From Erodium maritimum (taxonomy: Eukaryota > Streptophyta > Magnoliopsida > Geraniales > Geraniaceae), in contig OY997592.1 of assembly GCA_963921825.1 (NCBI GenBank), forward strand, positions 31,661,730 to 31,725,729: a DNA stretch of 64,000 nucleotides. The letters are read 5' to 3'. The position numbers were made by a program, and so were the translations under genes. Below are positions 22,601-36,222 of the stretch, one piece after another. How positions within the stretch are numbered: position 1 is the stretch's first letter; each line of letters begins with the position of its first letter. The notes under the pieces were generated by a model. It was not told the origin of the DNA. It saw nothing but the letters and a program-made list of their open reading frames with translations, and ran no database searches.

Positions 22601-23833
22601 TTTCTAAAATATTGGGGGCAATGATGCAATCTTCAAAATTCTGTAGGGGCAAACTTGAAAATGAGTGGGACAAATAAAAAAAATAAAGGTTAAGTTTGGA
22701 AAAGGAAAGTCTCAGTGATGGCAGGAGCCCCTACAACCACCTCACTGTATCTGCCCTTGTTCCCACATCATATTTTCTTCCTGCTTATCTCACTGACATT
22801 TTTGATAATGCAGTATTGGGACTGAGCTTACCAGAGATGATCGCAGGAAACTGTACTCTAGTTTTGGATTACTGTAAGCTCTACGCTTGAAGTTCATTTT
22901 TGTTTTTTCCTTAAGATATTATCTGATGTTTTCCAATCTCTTTGTCTGACCTTGGTATCTTATATGAACTAGCTATCCCTATGGACATGAGGAACTCGCT
23001 GTCTCTGAGGACATAGATCAGGTATGTGTAGTTTTCATTCATTTAAGTTGAGAGAAGAATCTAAATAAATCCTTAATGTGCATTTTGTTATTTTTATTTT
23101 GGTTTTGGGTGTCATTAATTTTCTTCTTATCATACCCTTATTATCATCAGTCTTTTGCTGAACCAATTTCGGAGGACCAATATGAAAGATGTGTGCACAT
23201 TTAACTGAAAACGCCAAAGTTGTCTCCTCTTTTTAGTGAAATTGCTTAGAACTATTAATAGGAGGGAACCTACACCAAGTCATTCTGCTGGGTATCCTTT
23301 TCAAGATGATTTAAGTCTGGCAGTTTTTTTTTTTACTTTTATAATCAAGAATATCAGCACACCGCCATAATTAATTGTGACATGTATGTTATTGTGTTTC
23401 ATTGGAAAAAAAATGTTACTTTTTGTTCTCAGTCCTCATCTCGTGTTGCTGTTGCAGGTTCGCGGTGTCATGGAAAAATACCCTCCTTACCAGTCAATCT
23501 TTTCCAAGTTATCATATGGAGAGAGCCAGATGCTGGACAAGGCATTTTATGAGGAGGAGGTGAAGAGGCTCTGCTTAGCCTTTGAGCAACAGGTCTGTAC
23601 CAGTACATCCAGTTCCCCCTATTACCTCTACTTTGACCCTGTGTAGGATATTCATTGCAATTCTTGATCTGGCCACTCGGATATTTTCTTGTGATGTGCA
23701 GTTCCATTATGCTGTATTCTTTGCCTACATGAGGTTGAGGGAGCAAGAGATCAGGAACCTGATGTGGATATCTGAATGTGTTGCCCAGAACCAGAAGTCT
23801 AGAGTTCATGACAGTGTTGTCTTCATATTTTAG
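19647..23833 (+). CDS. VHA-d: V-type proton ATPase subunit d
   Basis: Ten exons with GT/AG introns and consistent phases encode 351 aa: 19647-19827, 20789-20909, 21392-21499, 21586-21688, 22058-22138, 22251-22336, 22814-22873, 22973-23021, 23458-23592, 23702-23833 (stop TAG). The protein starts [18 protein letters not shown] and ends [13 protein letters not shown]; it matches plant VHA-d over its full length (AC39 family). Subunit d is the non-membrane part of V0 that sits on the c-ring and couples it to the rotating central stalk, so the complex pumps protons into vacuole and endomembrane lumens. Conserved runs include [19 protein letters not shown] and [13 protein letters not shown]. No frame damage was seen. 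Intron 1 is the longest (about 960 bp). The gene is divergent from the neprosin locus. Confidence 0.97.
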
Positions 23834-24200
23834 GTGCCTTCGCTCCTACAAATAATCGCATCGGTTGGTATATGTTATGTGAATCTCCTTCTCTCGACTG
23901 CTGCTTATTATCGCCTTTGCTGCGAGAAGGGTGCTATGCAAAATGCACTAGAAATTAGCATTTTGTTCAACCAGAAACAAATTTGTTATCTTGTTTCAAA
24001 CCATAAATCTGTTTCTTATGTTGGATTGTTTTTTAGTACTTTTATCCAAAATAATGATGTGTAGTGCAGTTTTATATGTATCTATTCTTTCAGCCCTGAT
24101 TCTAGAAATTTAGCTTCTTAGAATCTTGTGATCTGGATATAAACATATGCAACATAATCCTTCAATCAGTAACATATTTCTTTGCAATGTACATAAAATG
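23834..24200 (+). other. Probable 3' UTR of VHA-d
   Basis: AT-rich sequence follows the stop directly, with no new domain. An ATAAAATG near 24190 could act as a poly-A signal, but none is strong. The end is uncertain. Confidence 0.4.
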
Positions 24201-24249
24201 ACTCATTTGCAATCTACAAGCCTCACGTAGCTCTCTCTAAACCCTAGGG

Positions 24250-25060
24250 TTTCTATGGGCTAGGGATTTTTTTGAATGATGTTGGCCATGTTTTTAGAGG
24301 CAGGAATAGCTTATCTTGCTCCGACAGCGGAGAAGGGCGCCGACCTAGTTGAGGGAATACGTCTCCTGGAGGCTAGACTCGATGGGGGTGGGGTTGGACG
24401 ATTGGAGTTCCCTTCCCAATGACCGACCCTCTCCTTGATGGATATAAACACTCCTTGGGCGGGAAGTTGTTGTATAACAGAATGTACAATCGAACAACTC
24501 TTGACGAGGTGATGGCGGTGGCATGATGAGTATGAGGACTGGTTGTCAAGTATGTGGGCGAAGAGGTTCTCGTATTTTTCAAACCCTTCAGTTGAGGAGA
24601 AGGACCAAATCTAAGAAATAGGTCATTGGAGGATCCACAACTCGCTCATCCTCCTCTCGGACCTCTGACCACGTATGCAGACTCGGACGATGGACTTTCG
24701 TTATGTTCCCTTCTAGATCCGAGCATATGACTTATCGTTCAATTTCTTGACAAAGGAGGTGGTAGAACAAATTAAGCAATGGTCGAGGAATGCCTTACAA
24801 TAGACTGCGAGCAAAGCAATCAATGTTGGGGCTACTACATGAATATTCACGTTTGATTGGACGTCACTTGATCTCTCCAACGCAAGGTCAAACTCACCAT
24901 CGAAGGCCACTTGAATCCCGTGATTGTGGATATCAAGTATGAGAGACTACCGAAATACTACTTCCGTTGTGGGTGCATCAGTCACCAATTGAAAGTGTGC
25001 ATCAAAAAGCTGCTAGGTGCATGCCAACGGAACAAGGTAGTGCATCGACCTGCATAGACG
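24250..25060 (+). pseudogene. Decayed LINE ORF1 (DUF4283/zinc-knuckle type)
   Basis: Plus-strand reading in shifting frames gives an ending like IKYERLPKYYFRCGCISHQ then KVCIKK, around 24930-25010. This is the DUF4283-associated zinc knuckle of plant L1 ORF1; compare YDRLPDFCYRCGRLSHKE in the LINE ORF1 at 57360-58706. The preceding 650 bp shows only weak coding character, with many stops. No ORF2 was recognised after it. It is old and without visible ends. Confidence 0.55.
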
Positions 25061-25813
25061 TCTCTCTCAAACACCGACGAGTCACTCGAGCACACCAAAC
25101 AGCCAGTTCGAGTCTTTTCTCTACCTCGGCACGGGGGCTAGCCTAAATCCTACTCGGGTCCTGGATTCAACTACCGATATTCGGTCGAGATTTAACACCT
25201 CATATAAACCCCGAGAATACACTAGGGTCGGGTATATCACAAGACCCGAGATCCTTTAGTCGAAATAAATAAGCCAGGGTAACAAAAATATAAAGGACCC
25301 AGGCTCATTTTGCTTCCTCCCCCAAGGAGAGACCCAACCAAAGGTGCTGAGTACCAATCCCCTTGCGAGACCATCACACAAGTTCGTGGTGGTGGCAGGG
25401 CGGCTACATGCACCTGAAGGAGGAAAAGGAAAGAAGACATAGAGAATCAAGACACGTACCTAGGCAATCTCCTCTCGCCGAGGTCTTTCGAAGAAACTAT
25501 GGACTTGAAAGCATTGATTGATCTAGGAACGGAGCTTTACAACGTTCTTGTATACCAGACAAAGTATCTAAAACAACTTTCCCATGAGCCATGAGCCCAC
25601 AACTTTGGAGGAGGTGGGTCACGAGTAGTATCCACTGTTCGTCATGTTAACTTCTCAAGACTCCAATCGCATTGAAAAAATATGCAGCCACAATACCAAT
25701 CATCTCATACTCTTACATACCGAAGAATACAAACTGTTTCTTATTTTCGTCTCGTTACCTGTATTAGAATAGAGGCAGAAATGGTTTATCAGAGTCTATC
25801 CTTATCACATAAC
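25061..25813. other. Unassigned degenerate sequence
   Basis: No intact frame and no clear family. A short aspartic-protease-like phrase (ALIDLGTELYNVL near 25510) hints at another decayed retroelement but is too weak to assign. Confidence 0.35.
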
Positions 25814-26810
25814 TGTTAGTCTTAGTGCCCTTAGTTCAATCCTAAATGTCCAAATGTATTATCATCGTTAGCAATAAAATTAAAGCGGCTTTATATTACT
25901 TATGTGCTGGAGTAATATATCGATGTGTGCTCTGATCTATGCCCACCATGCGAATAGAACCATAGATCAAGATAGATCACACTCGATGGGTCCTTAGTCA
26001 ACAAAGCTTCACTAGAAGCGACTAGTATGAAAGATGGCTCTTTATGGCTTACGTTCTGTTAGTCATTGGAATGAGATTCCGGAGTCTGATCATAGATATC
26101 ATGTGGGACATGATATTGGACGACCCGACATAAATATGTGCCACAGATCAAGTCATGAACATATTCATTGTCGTAGCTTGTCATGTATACTTAGAACAAG
26201 GAGTCTTTGTGATCGCTATGCAGTAAACAACTGAGTTTGACCTGAGCCTAACATTGTATGTAACAAGGCTTCCATAACGGCCAGGATTGGCTTGAGGATG
26301 GACTGCATGAGTGATCGAGAGTGACTGAAAGAATAGCATGGCCATGCACATGATACTGGGTATCATATATTCAGTTATCTCACATATCAAGGAACAGTGA
26401 TTGAGAACAATAAGGATGACGGCTCTATGCCTTATCTCAATCAGGATATCGAAGATAAAAGGATAATGACAGGGACGACGGAAAGGTTAGAATCGACAGG
26501 GTCGATTCATTATGCAATGTCAAGCAATACTAAAGTCTCGTTAGTTGCCACTTAAATAGGATCAAGTAAAATGGGATTTTACGTTGATCTATTGACATGC
26601 ATAAACCTAAGGGTCACACCGGAGGATGAAACTCATTGACACATTTATGGAGAATGGCCAAAAGGGAGTTGTCTCGGGACATGACCAAAACTGGGTTTTG
26701 GGTCATGTTCCGGTAAGTGAATAGGACATTACGGATCGAGACAAGGCTTGGAGTCTTGGGATTGATCACGTCGGATAATGTTGGACATTTCCGGTATGGA
26801 AGGCTTGGAG

Positions 26811-28498
26811 TGTTAGTCTTAGTGCCCGTAGTTCAATCCTAAATGTCCAAATGTACATATCATCGTTAGCAATAAAATTAAAGCGGCTTTATATTACTTA
26901 TGTGTTGGAGTAATATATCGACGTGTGCTCTGATCTATGCCCACCATGCGAATAGAACCATAGATCGAGATAGATCACACTCGATGGGTCCCTAGTCAAC
27001 AAAGCTTCACTAGAAGCGACTAGTATGAAAGATGGCTCTTTATGGCTTACGTTCTGTTAGTCATTGGAATGGGATTCCGGAGTCTGATCATAGATATCAT
27101 GTGGGACATGATATTGGACGACCCGCTCTGAATATGTGCCATAGATTAAGTCATGAACATATTCAGTGTTGTAGCTTGTCATGTATCCTTAGACCAAGGA
27201 GTCTTTGTGATCGCTATGTAGTCAACAACCTAGTTTGACCTGAGCCTAACGTTGTCCGTAACAGGGCTTCCATAACGGCCAGGATTGGCTTGGGGACGGG
27301 CTACATGAGTGACACGAAAGACGGCTAAGGGATTTATCCCTCATACTAAGGTATGGGAAAGATATCGGTTCTCGGCCGCTTGATCGAGAGTGACTGGAAG
27401 AATAGCATGGCCATGCACATGATACTGGGTATCATATCTTCAGTCATCTCACATATCAAGGAACGGTGATTGAGAATAATAAGGATGACGGCTCTATGCC
27501 TTATCTCAATCAGGATATCGGAGATAAAAGGATAATGACAGGGACGACGGAAAGGTTAGAATCGACAGGGTCGATTCGCTATGCAGTGTCAGGCAATACT
27601 AAAGTCTCGTTAGTTGCCACTTAAATAGGATCAAGTAAAATGGGATTTTACGTTGATCTATTGACATGCATAAACCTAAGGGTCACACCGGAGGATGAAA
27701 CTCATTGACACATATATGGAGAATGGCCAAAAGGGAGTTGTCTCGGGATATGACCAAAACTGGGTTTTGGGTCATGTGCCCGTAAGTGAATAGGACTTCA
27801 CAGATCGAGACAAGGCTTGGAGTCTTGGGATTGATCGCGTCGGATAATGTTGGACATTTCCGGTATGGAAGGCTTGGAGGCGATGAGCGAATCACGGGAC
27901 CTCGTTGGAAATGGCCGCGGGCCATGTTCCAAGAGGCCCATGAAAGGCCCATGCAACCAAGGCCCATGGAACTAATTAATCAAGTCTTGATTAATTAGTA
28001 CTAAGTAAGCAAGACAAGGATTAAGGTGTTGGTGATTCACCACCTAACCCAATCTTGTCTTGCCATACTTTGTCCTATTTACACCTTACTTGACACCATA
28101 CTTGTCCCATGCCTTTAGGTGGACAAGTATGGGTTTTGTTATGTTTAAGTCATCTTTTTTCAACATAACAAACACAAGACAAGAATAGGAAACACATTTT
28201 CTCTCCCTCTTCCATGGCCATTTCGGGTTTGGCTAGTTTCCTCCTCCATTTTTGTGTTCTTGAGTCCTCAAAGAGAAGAACTACGTGGCTTTGATTCCCA
28301 TGTGGATACGTAGGCGTCTTGGAGACTCAAGCCAATCATTCGTTAACCGGTGTTCTTGTTTTGGTAAGAACTAGTGCTGAATTTTTCTCTTGTGAATCCA
28401 TTCTTTGTTAGTTGTTTCATGGTTTTAATCGTCTCTTGGTTTTCATTGATTTTCCGCTGCGAGTTGGTTCATCTCCAACCCTACCTCGAGACCCAACA
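26811..28498 (+). repeat. 5' LTR of the recent Copia (1688 bp)
   Basis: TGTTAGTCTTAG to GAGACCCAACA; nearly identical to 33580-35267 and close to the solo LTR 36747-38434. Open frames seen in it on either strand recur in every LTR copy and have no domain. Confidence 0.95.
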
Positions 28499-31400
28499 GT
28501 GGAATCAGAGCCGTGCTACCTTCGGGATTCACAAGACGGTGTTCAAAGTTTCGGTTTTGCTTGAAAGTTTCGTTTTTGGCATGTTATTTTGCTAAATTGT
28601 TTGATAACATGTTTTAAATTATTGTTTATGGATTTAATGCATGTAAAATGAATTTTTTAAAATTATTTCAAATCTGGAAATTTTGAAAAAAAATTTGATT
28701 TTTCGGGTCTCGGGAGCGGGACTCTCGGGGAGCCGAAACCGGGACCAAACGGGGCTCCGTTGGACGGAGCTAGGCCAAGCATGACCATTGGATGGTTGAT
28801 ATGCCAAGGCTAAACCGTTTTGTTAGTTATGACGAGTTTGGAACCGTCATGACGAACTCGAAGATCAAATGTTCAAAAGTTTCATTTTTGAACGGTTTCG
28901 ATAAACCGAGCATCAAAAAATTTCGAAACTTGGCTATTAATTAAAACCGGAAAATCACATGATGTTTGATAACATGCTTGTTTGATAACACGATGTGTGA
29001 TGTGATGTTGGCATGGTGTACATAATAGCCCCGAGCTCGATTTAATTATTTATCGCTTTTCACGGCCTGCGAGCCGTTAGAGTTAACGTGTAATTATTCT
29101 TTCAAGGTGTGGTCGTCGAACCACTTGTTTGTAATATTTATTTATTCCCGACCTGCGAGTCGTGTATTAAATTGTAATTTTTTACTCAAGATGAAGAAAG
29201 GGCGAAAAGGTCATTTGGTGGCTTTTCGGGTGTTGGCATCGGCTTGGAGTCGGTGGAGCTCAAGAAGCTAGTGGGAGTTAGTTTAGGGGGCTATTATGTG
29301 CACATTTATCGCTTTATGCTTGGTTTAGTTTATGCATGATTAATTCTATGTGTTTTAGAATTGCATGCTTAACTTTATTTACCGAGCATATCACCTCACA
29401 TGCAAAGATAAAATTGGAATTTTAATCCTTGTGTGTGAGCCCTTAGAATCGTCATTACATTGGATGTAGTTGACGGGTTCGAAGGAAGAATTACATTGGA
29501 TGTAATTTGAGGCATCATTGCATTTGGAATGTAGTTGATGTGCTCATCGCATCTAGGATGTGCCAAAGTTTTAAACACAACCGGACAAGTAAAAGCGGGT
29601 CATGTCCGATACCTCCCAATTATCAACACCTTACTACCTCCCCGTCCTATGGGTGTCGTGCGCATTAGCGGAGCATCCATGGGAAAGCGGGGTAGTAGGT
29701 TTGGACGACATATGTGGGTGTCGTGCGCATTAGCGGAGCACCTACATAGTGACGGGCCATAGTTGAAAATTGGTGGACCCGACTACGATTCTCAGCCTGA
29801 GGTTGAGCTAGGGTAACAGATAGGGTAAGCCGTGTACATAAGTACATACCCTAGCCAAGAGTCACATTGGATGTGATTGGATGAAGTCCTACCTACATAG
29901 CTCGATTAAGTGGTGAGCATTAGTTCAGCTTAATCGAGTGAATTAAGGATCTTGGTTTCAGATTCTAAAGGTTTAGAATTGATTGTTGGTGTTTAAGCTT
30001 GATCTTCATAAAATTTATTCAGTTTACTGATTGAATTTTATCTGTTGTAGATCAAATGGCAAATTCAGCGAACATTAATAGTTTGTCATTAAAAACCATT
30101 CTTGACAGGGTCAAGCTAAATGGGACAAACTATTTGGACTGATACAGAATTTTGAGGATAGTCCTCAAGTCTGAACGCAAAGAATATGTCATTGACAAGG
30201 CTGTCTCTAAGACCATATCAGAGTTACATGAAGTGTCATCAACTGCTGAGAAGAATATCTCAGGGATCTGGGATCCAAGGATATTCTGATGGTCAACAAG
30301 GAAATTGGAAGTGGCAAGGGCTGGGCCCATGCGCACTTGGCAGGAAAGATGAGACACCTGAGAATGTCTGCTTCTACTGCCAACAGCCTGGTCATTGGAA
30401 CCGGGATTACAGGAAGTTCACGGCTGATCTGAAGAAGGGCAGTGGGACTGCGCCTTCATCAAATAGCCTGGATGATCTGAAGAAGGGCAGTAGGACTGCG
30501 CCTTCATCAGGAAACCTGGATGATCTAAGGAAGGGCGGTGGGATCGTGCCTTCATTCGGTATTAACTCTATAGAGCTACATCTCTCTACTTCCAAAGATT
30601 CATGGGTATTAGATACCATGACTGAATCTCACACATGCACTAATATATGGTGGCTGAAAGTAGGAGAGATTTGGAAAGCACGAAATGGACCTCAGAGTTG
30701 TGGCAACTGCTGTAGGATCCATGAGTCTTGCTTTGCCAAGAGGCCTTGTCTTAGTATTGTATAATGTATATTGCATACCTACTTTTAGTAGGAATATTAT
30801 ATCTGTATCCGTGTTTGACAAGGAAGGATATAATGTTAATATTGGAAATGGAGTTTTCAATGTTCTATGCAATGATATGTTTTATACCAGTACTGACATG
30901 GTTGGAGGATTGTACATATTAGATATGGGTAACAATGCCTCAAGTTCTATATATTCCGTTAATACCAAGAGGTCTAAATCCAACGATTTAAACCTAACTC
31001 TGTTATGATACTGTCATTTGGGTCGCATAAACAAGAAGCGCCTATCAGCACTTCAGAAGTGCGGGCTTTCAGGTTCATTCGAATTCCATTCGATCGATAG
31101 GTGCAAGGTTTGTTTGATGGGCAAAATGACTAAAGTGCCCTTTATCGATCGCGATGAAAGGGCGGGTGAATTATTGGGGTTGATACACTCGAATGTGTGT
31201 AGACCAATAAGTTCACTTGCCAGGAGGGGTTTTAGCTACTTTATCACATTTACTGATGATTACAGTAAATATGGTTATGTCTATTCGGTGAGACATAAGT
31301 CTGAAGCTTTTGATAAATTCAAAGAGTTTAAGACTATAGTAGAAAACCAGCTCGACAAAGGTATTAAGGCACTTCGATTGGATCGAGGTGGAAAATACTT

Positions 31401-33579
31401 GACCACAGAGTTATTAGATCATCTAAAAGAGAATGAGATCCTTTTGGAATGGACTCCTCCTAGGTCACTGTAGTTGAAAGGTGTAGCCAAACGGAGAAAT
31501 CGGACATTGTTAGACAATGGTCTGTTCCATGATTAGTTGGACTGATCTCCCAATCTCTTTTAGGGGTTTTGCTCTAGAGACGACCGCATTCATAGTGAAT
31601 CGGGCTTCGACGAATGGTGTGGAAGGGACACCATTTTAAAAATGGTACGGGATGATGCCCGCTTTGTCCTTCCTAAAGATTTGTGGTTGCGAGGCTTATG
31701 TGAAACATTTGGTTTCGACTAAGCTCGAACCAAGATCTGAGATATGCACCTTCGTGTGGTATCCCAAAGCAACAAGGGGATACTATTTCTAAAATCCCAG
31801 TGAGAACATGGTGTTCGTCGCTTGGGGTGGGGTCTTTATGGAAAAGAAGTTTTGTTTCCAAAGACGTCATTGGGAGGACTGTGCATCTCGAAGAAATTCA
31901 GGATGGTACAGATCTGTCTAAACCAATTGACAACCCAGTAGAAAGGAGCCAGAGATTGTCGTAGAGTAAGAACCAATTCCTGTTACAATTCCGGAAGGTC
32001 CAAGGCGATTTGAAAGGATCAATCTTCCACCTCCAAGATATGGTATCCGGAGGTGACAATGAAGTCATGGTGGATCACGATGATCCAGCCACCTTTCAGG
32101 AAGTCGTGGATGGGCCCAACTCTGAGTTATGGCTGGGAGCCATGAGGGAGGAAATGCAATCCATGTCGGACAACCGAGTCTGGGAACCGGTTGATCCCAT
32201 CAATGGTGTGAAGACCATCGGATGCAAATGGATCTTCAAGGTGAAGATGGACATGGATGGCAACCCTCTGACCTACAAAGCTCAACTGGTGGTGAAAGGT
32301 TATAGGCATGGATTGACTATGAGGAAACCTTCTCCCTAGTGGCTATGGTCAAAATCGATCCAAATTCTTCTTGACATAACTGCGTATTATAATTACGAGA
32401 TATGGCAAGTGGATGTCAAAACCGCTTTCCTAAATGGAAATTTGACTGAGTACGTTTGTATGTCTCGGCCCAAAGGTTTTGACGATCCGAAGAATAAAGG
32501 AAAAATTTATAAGTTGTTGAAATCCATTTATGGATTGAAACGAACTTCTCGGAGTTGGATCTTTCGTTTTGATGAAGCTGTAATTGGATTTGGCTTAATC
32601 AAGAACGAGGATGAATCTTGCGTTTATAAGAAGGCTAGTGGGAGCAATATTACCTTTCTGGTTCTCATTGAAAACGACATCCCAACCTTGCACGAGACTA
32701 AAGCTTGGTTGAGGAAGTGTTTTTCAATAAAGGACTTAGGCGATGCTTCTTATATCTTAAGGATTAAGATATGTAGAGATCGCACCAAGAGGGTCTTGGA
32801 TTTAAGTCAGGGAACCTATGTGAACAAGGCATTGAGTAGGTTCTTAATGCTCGATTCAAAGAAAGGACTCTTACCCACTAGTCATGGCATTCATCTCAGC
32901 AAGACTTAGTGTCCTAAGACACCTGATGAGCTGAAAAGGATGATGAGAATCCTATGCGCCTGGGGGTAGGATCGATCAAATATGCCATGACATGTATGAG
33001 ACCAGACGTCTCGTAAGCCTTATGTTGTACCAGTAGACATCATTCTAACCCGGGGGAAAGATGATGTTGAACTAGTCGTCAAAGGATGAGTAGACGCTAG
33101 TTTTCCAAGACAAATCCAGATGACTTTAGAAGTCAATCAGGATATGTGTTTACGCTGAATGGTAGAGCTTTAGCTGGGAGAGAGCGTAAAGCAAGATATC
33201 ATTGCCGAATCTGCGATAGAGGCCAAGTACATGGATGCTGCAGAGGCAGCTAAGGAGGCTATGTGGATTTGGAAATTCATGGCAGGGCTGGGTGTAATTA
33301 AAAACCCATCCAGCCTGGTGAATCCATCTTGCGACAACACAAGGGCCATTGCGCAAGCTAAAAGCCTAGATCGTATAACAAATCCAAACATGTACTACGG
33401 TGTATCCACCTCATCAGATAAATACTGAACTGAGGTGAAGTGAAGATAACCGATATTGCAACAGATGATAACATAGCCAACCCTTTGACTAAGGCAGTGT
33501 CACTGCCTGAACATGTTAGACATGTAAAGTCGATGGGGACATATTGGAGTTTAGATTGGAACTAGGGCAAGTGGGAGAT

Positions 33580-35267
33580 TGTTAGTCTTAGTGCCCGTAG
33601 TTCAATCCTAAATGTCCAAATGTACATATCATCGTTAGCAATAAAATTAAAGCGGCTTTATATTACTTATGTGTTGGAGTAATATATCGACGTGTGCTCT
33701 GATCTATGCCCACCATGCGAATAGAACCATAGATCGAGATAGATCACACTCGATGGGTCCCTAGTCAACAAAGCTTCACTAGAAGCGACTAGTATGAAAG
33801 ATGACTCTTTATGGCTTACGTTCTGTTAGTCATTGGAATGGGATTCCGGAGTCTGATCATAGATATCATGTGGGACATGATATTGGACGACCCGCTCTGA
33901 ATATGTGCCATAGATTAAGTCATGAACATATTCAGTGTTGTAGCTTGTCATGTATCCTTAGACCAAGGAGTCTTTGTGATCGCTATGTAGTCAACAACCT
34001 AGTTTGACCTGAGCCTAACGTTGTCCGTAACAGGGCTTCCATAACGGCCAGGATTGGCTTGGGGACGGGCTACATGAGTGACACGAAAGACGGCTAAGGG
34101 ATTTATCCCTCATACTAAGGTATGGGAAAGATATCGGTTCTCGGCCGCTTGATCGAGAGTGACTGGAAGAATAGCATGGCCATGCACATGATACTGGGTA
34201 TCATATCTTCAGTCATCTCACATATCAAGGAACGGTGATTGAGAATAATAAGGATGACGGCTCTATGCCTTATCTCAATCAGGATATCGGAGATAAAAGG
34301 ATAATGACAGGGACGACGGAAAGGTTAGAATCGACAGGGTCGATTCGCTATGCAGTGTCAGGCAATACTAAAGTCTCGTTAGTTGCCACTTAAATAGGAT
34401 CAAGTAAAATGGGATTTTACGTTGATCTATTGACATGCATAAACCTAAGGGTCACACCGGAGGATGAAACTCATTGACACATATATGGAGAATGGCCAAA
34501 AGGGAGTTGTCTCGGGATATGACCAAAACTGGGTTTTGGGTCATGTGCCCGTAAGTGAATAGGACTTCACAGATCGAGACAAGGCTTGGAGTCTTGGGAT
34601 TGATCGCGTCGGATAATGTTGGACATTTCCGGTATGGAAGGCTTGGAGGCGATGAGCGAATCACGGGACCTCGTTGGAAATGGCCGCGGGCCATGTTCCA
34701 AGAGGCCCATGAAAGGCCCATGCAACCAAGGCCCATGGAACTAATTAATCAAGTCTTGATTAATTAGTACTAAGTAAGCAAGACAAGGATTAAGGTGTTG
34801 GTGATTCACCACCTAACCCAATCTTGTCTTGCCATACTTTGTCCTATTTACACCTTACTTGACACCATACTTGTCCCATGCCTTTAGTTGGACAAGTATG
34901 GGTTTTGTTATGTTTAAGTCATCTTTTTTCAACATAACAAACACAAGACAAGAATAGGAAACACATTTTCTCTCCCTCTTCCATGGCCATTTCGGGTTTG
35001 GCTAGTTTCCTCCTCCATTTTTGTGTTCTTGAGTCCTCAAAGAGAAGAACTACGTGGCTTTGATTCCCATGTGGATACGTAGGCGTCTTGGAGACTCAAG
35101 CCAATCATTCGTTAACCGGTGTTCTTGTTTTGGTAAGAACTAGTGCTGAATTTTTCTCTTGTGAATCCATTCTTTGTTAGTTGTTTCATGGTTTTAATCG
35201 TCTCTTGGTTTTCATTGATTTTCCGCTGCGAGTTGGTTCATCTCCAACCCTACCTCGAGACCCAACA
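33580..35267 (+). repeat. 3' LTR of the recent Copia (1688 bp)
   Basis: Same length and ends as 26811-28498. It is followed directly by TGGAG, the target duplication, and then by the remainder of the older LTR. Confidence 0.95.
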
Positions 35268-35705
35268 TGGAGGCGATGAGCGCATCACGGGACCTCGTTG
35301 GGAATGGCCACGGGCCATGTCTTTAGTTGGACAAGTATGAGTTTTGTTATGTTTAATTCATCTTTTTTCAACATAACAAACACAAGACAAGAATATGAAA
35401 CACAACTTCTCTCCCTCTCTCCCTACAATTTCGGGTTTGGCAAGCTCCCATCTCCATTTTTGTGTTCTTGAGTACTAAAAGAGAAGAACTACGTGGCTTT
35501 GATTCCTATGTGGATACGTAGGCGTCTTGGAGACTCAAGCCAATCATTCGTTAACCAGTGTTCTTGTTTTGGTAAGAAATAGTGCTGAATTTTTCTCTTG
35601 TGAATCCATTCTTTGTTAGTTGTTTCATGGTTTTAATCGTCTCTTGGTTTTCATTGATTTTCCGTTGCGAGTTGGTTCATCTCCAACCCTACCTCGAGAC
35701 CCAAC

Positions 35706-36183
35706 CGTAGAGGACATATTAAGTAGAACATGCAGCCAGAGTATTGACATTCCCAATCTTTGGTTTTATAGTCTTTATGTTATGTTTAACTTCTCAATTT
35801 TCAGTTTGTAATCGGTACGCATTCCAGTGTGTTTCTCTCAAAATCTTTTTCGTCCAATGATTTGATTCCATGAAAGATTGTAAGGGGTCACAAGTCATTG
35901 CCTAGTGATGTTCATACTTTTATATTTATCTTTCTCTATTAGTATAAATGACGCTTGTATTTAAAAAATGGTTAAATATCTTTTGATACTCTTTTGTTTT
36001 AGTCACGTACCTTAAGATACCATATGTTCTAATGAGCTACCTTATCTTTTGGTGACAAACATTTTTTTTATGAGAAAATGTTAAAACCTAACGGAATATT
36101 TCATTTTGTTAGTCATATGACACATGTGCCAATTAAGAGGAGAGTGAAATAACGATTTTATCCTCATTCAACCCTGGTCACTC
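35706..36183. other. AT-rich stretch between nested clusters
   Basis: No gene or repeat family was recognised. It is bounded on the left by the old solo LTR and on the right by the LINE target duplication (ATTTGATAT, 36184-36192). Confidence 0.5.
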
Positions 36184-36222
36184 ATTTGATATTTTTTTTT
36201 TGATAAAAGTGTGAGTATTGTA

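Larger units (their letters stand above)
26811..35267 (+). mobile_element. Very recent Copia insertion with decayed interior
   Basis: LTRs 26811-28498 and 33580-35267 are each 1688 bp and appear to differ at about two bases. Flanks are TGGAG on both sides. A primer-binding site (TGGAATCAGAGCC) follows the 5' LTR and a purine tract GTGGGAGAT precedes the 3' LTR. Then come a long leader (28499-30055), a reduced gag region with a CCHC knuckle (CFYCQQPGHWNRDYRKF), and recognisable integrase, reverse transcriptase and RNase H stretches to about 33500. The interior is clearly broken in many places (of the order of ten or more) and gag is mostly absent. A non-autonomous copy. Confidence 0.93.
25814..35705 (+). 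mobile_element. Old Copia solo LTR split by a younger Copia
   Basis: The LTR begins TGTTAGTCTTAG at 25814 and continues to 26810. It resumes at 35268 with TGGAGGCGATGAGCGC and ends near 35705. The two halves together correspond to one LTR of the 1.7-kb Copia family, somewhat shortened. No internal region or second LTR flanks it. The 26811-35267 element separates the halves with TGGAG duplicated. A fossil. Confidence 0.85.

Noticed and set aside
27683-27998. Conserved small ORFs repeated at 27683, 34452 and 37619
   Set aside because: They are identical because they lie in copies of one Copia LTR. No start context or domain supports translation.
29535-29762. 75-aa frame conserved with the minus frame at 3366-3593
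   Set aside because: Both lie in the untranslated leader of the same Copia family, so similarity reflects element homology, not a gene.
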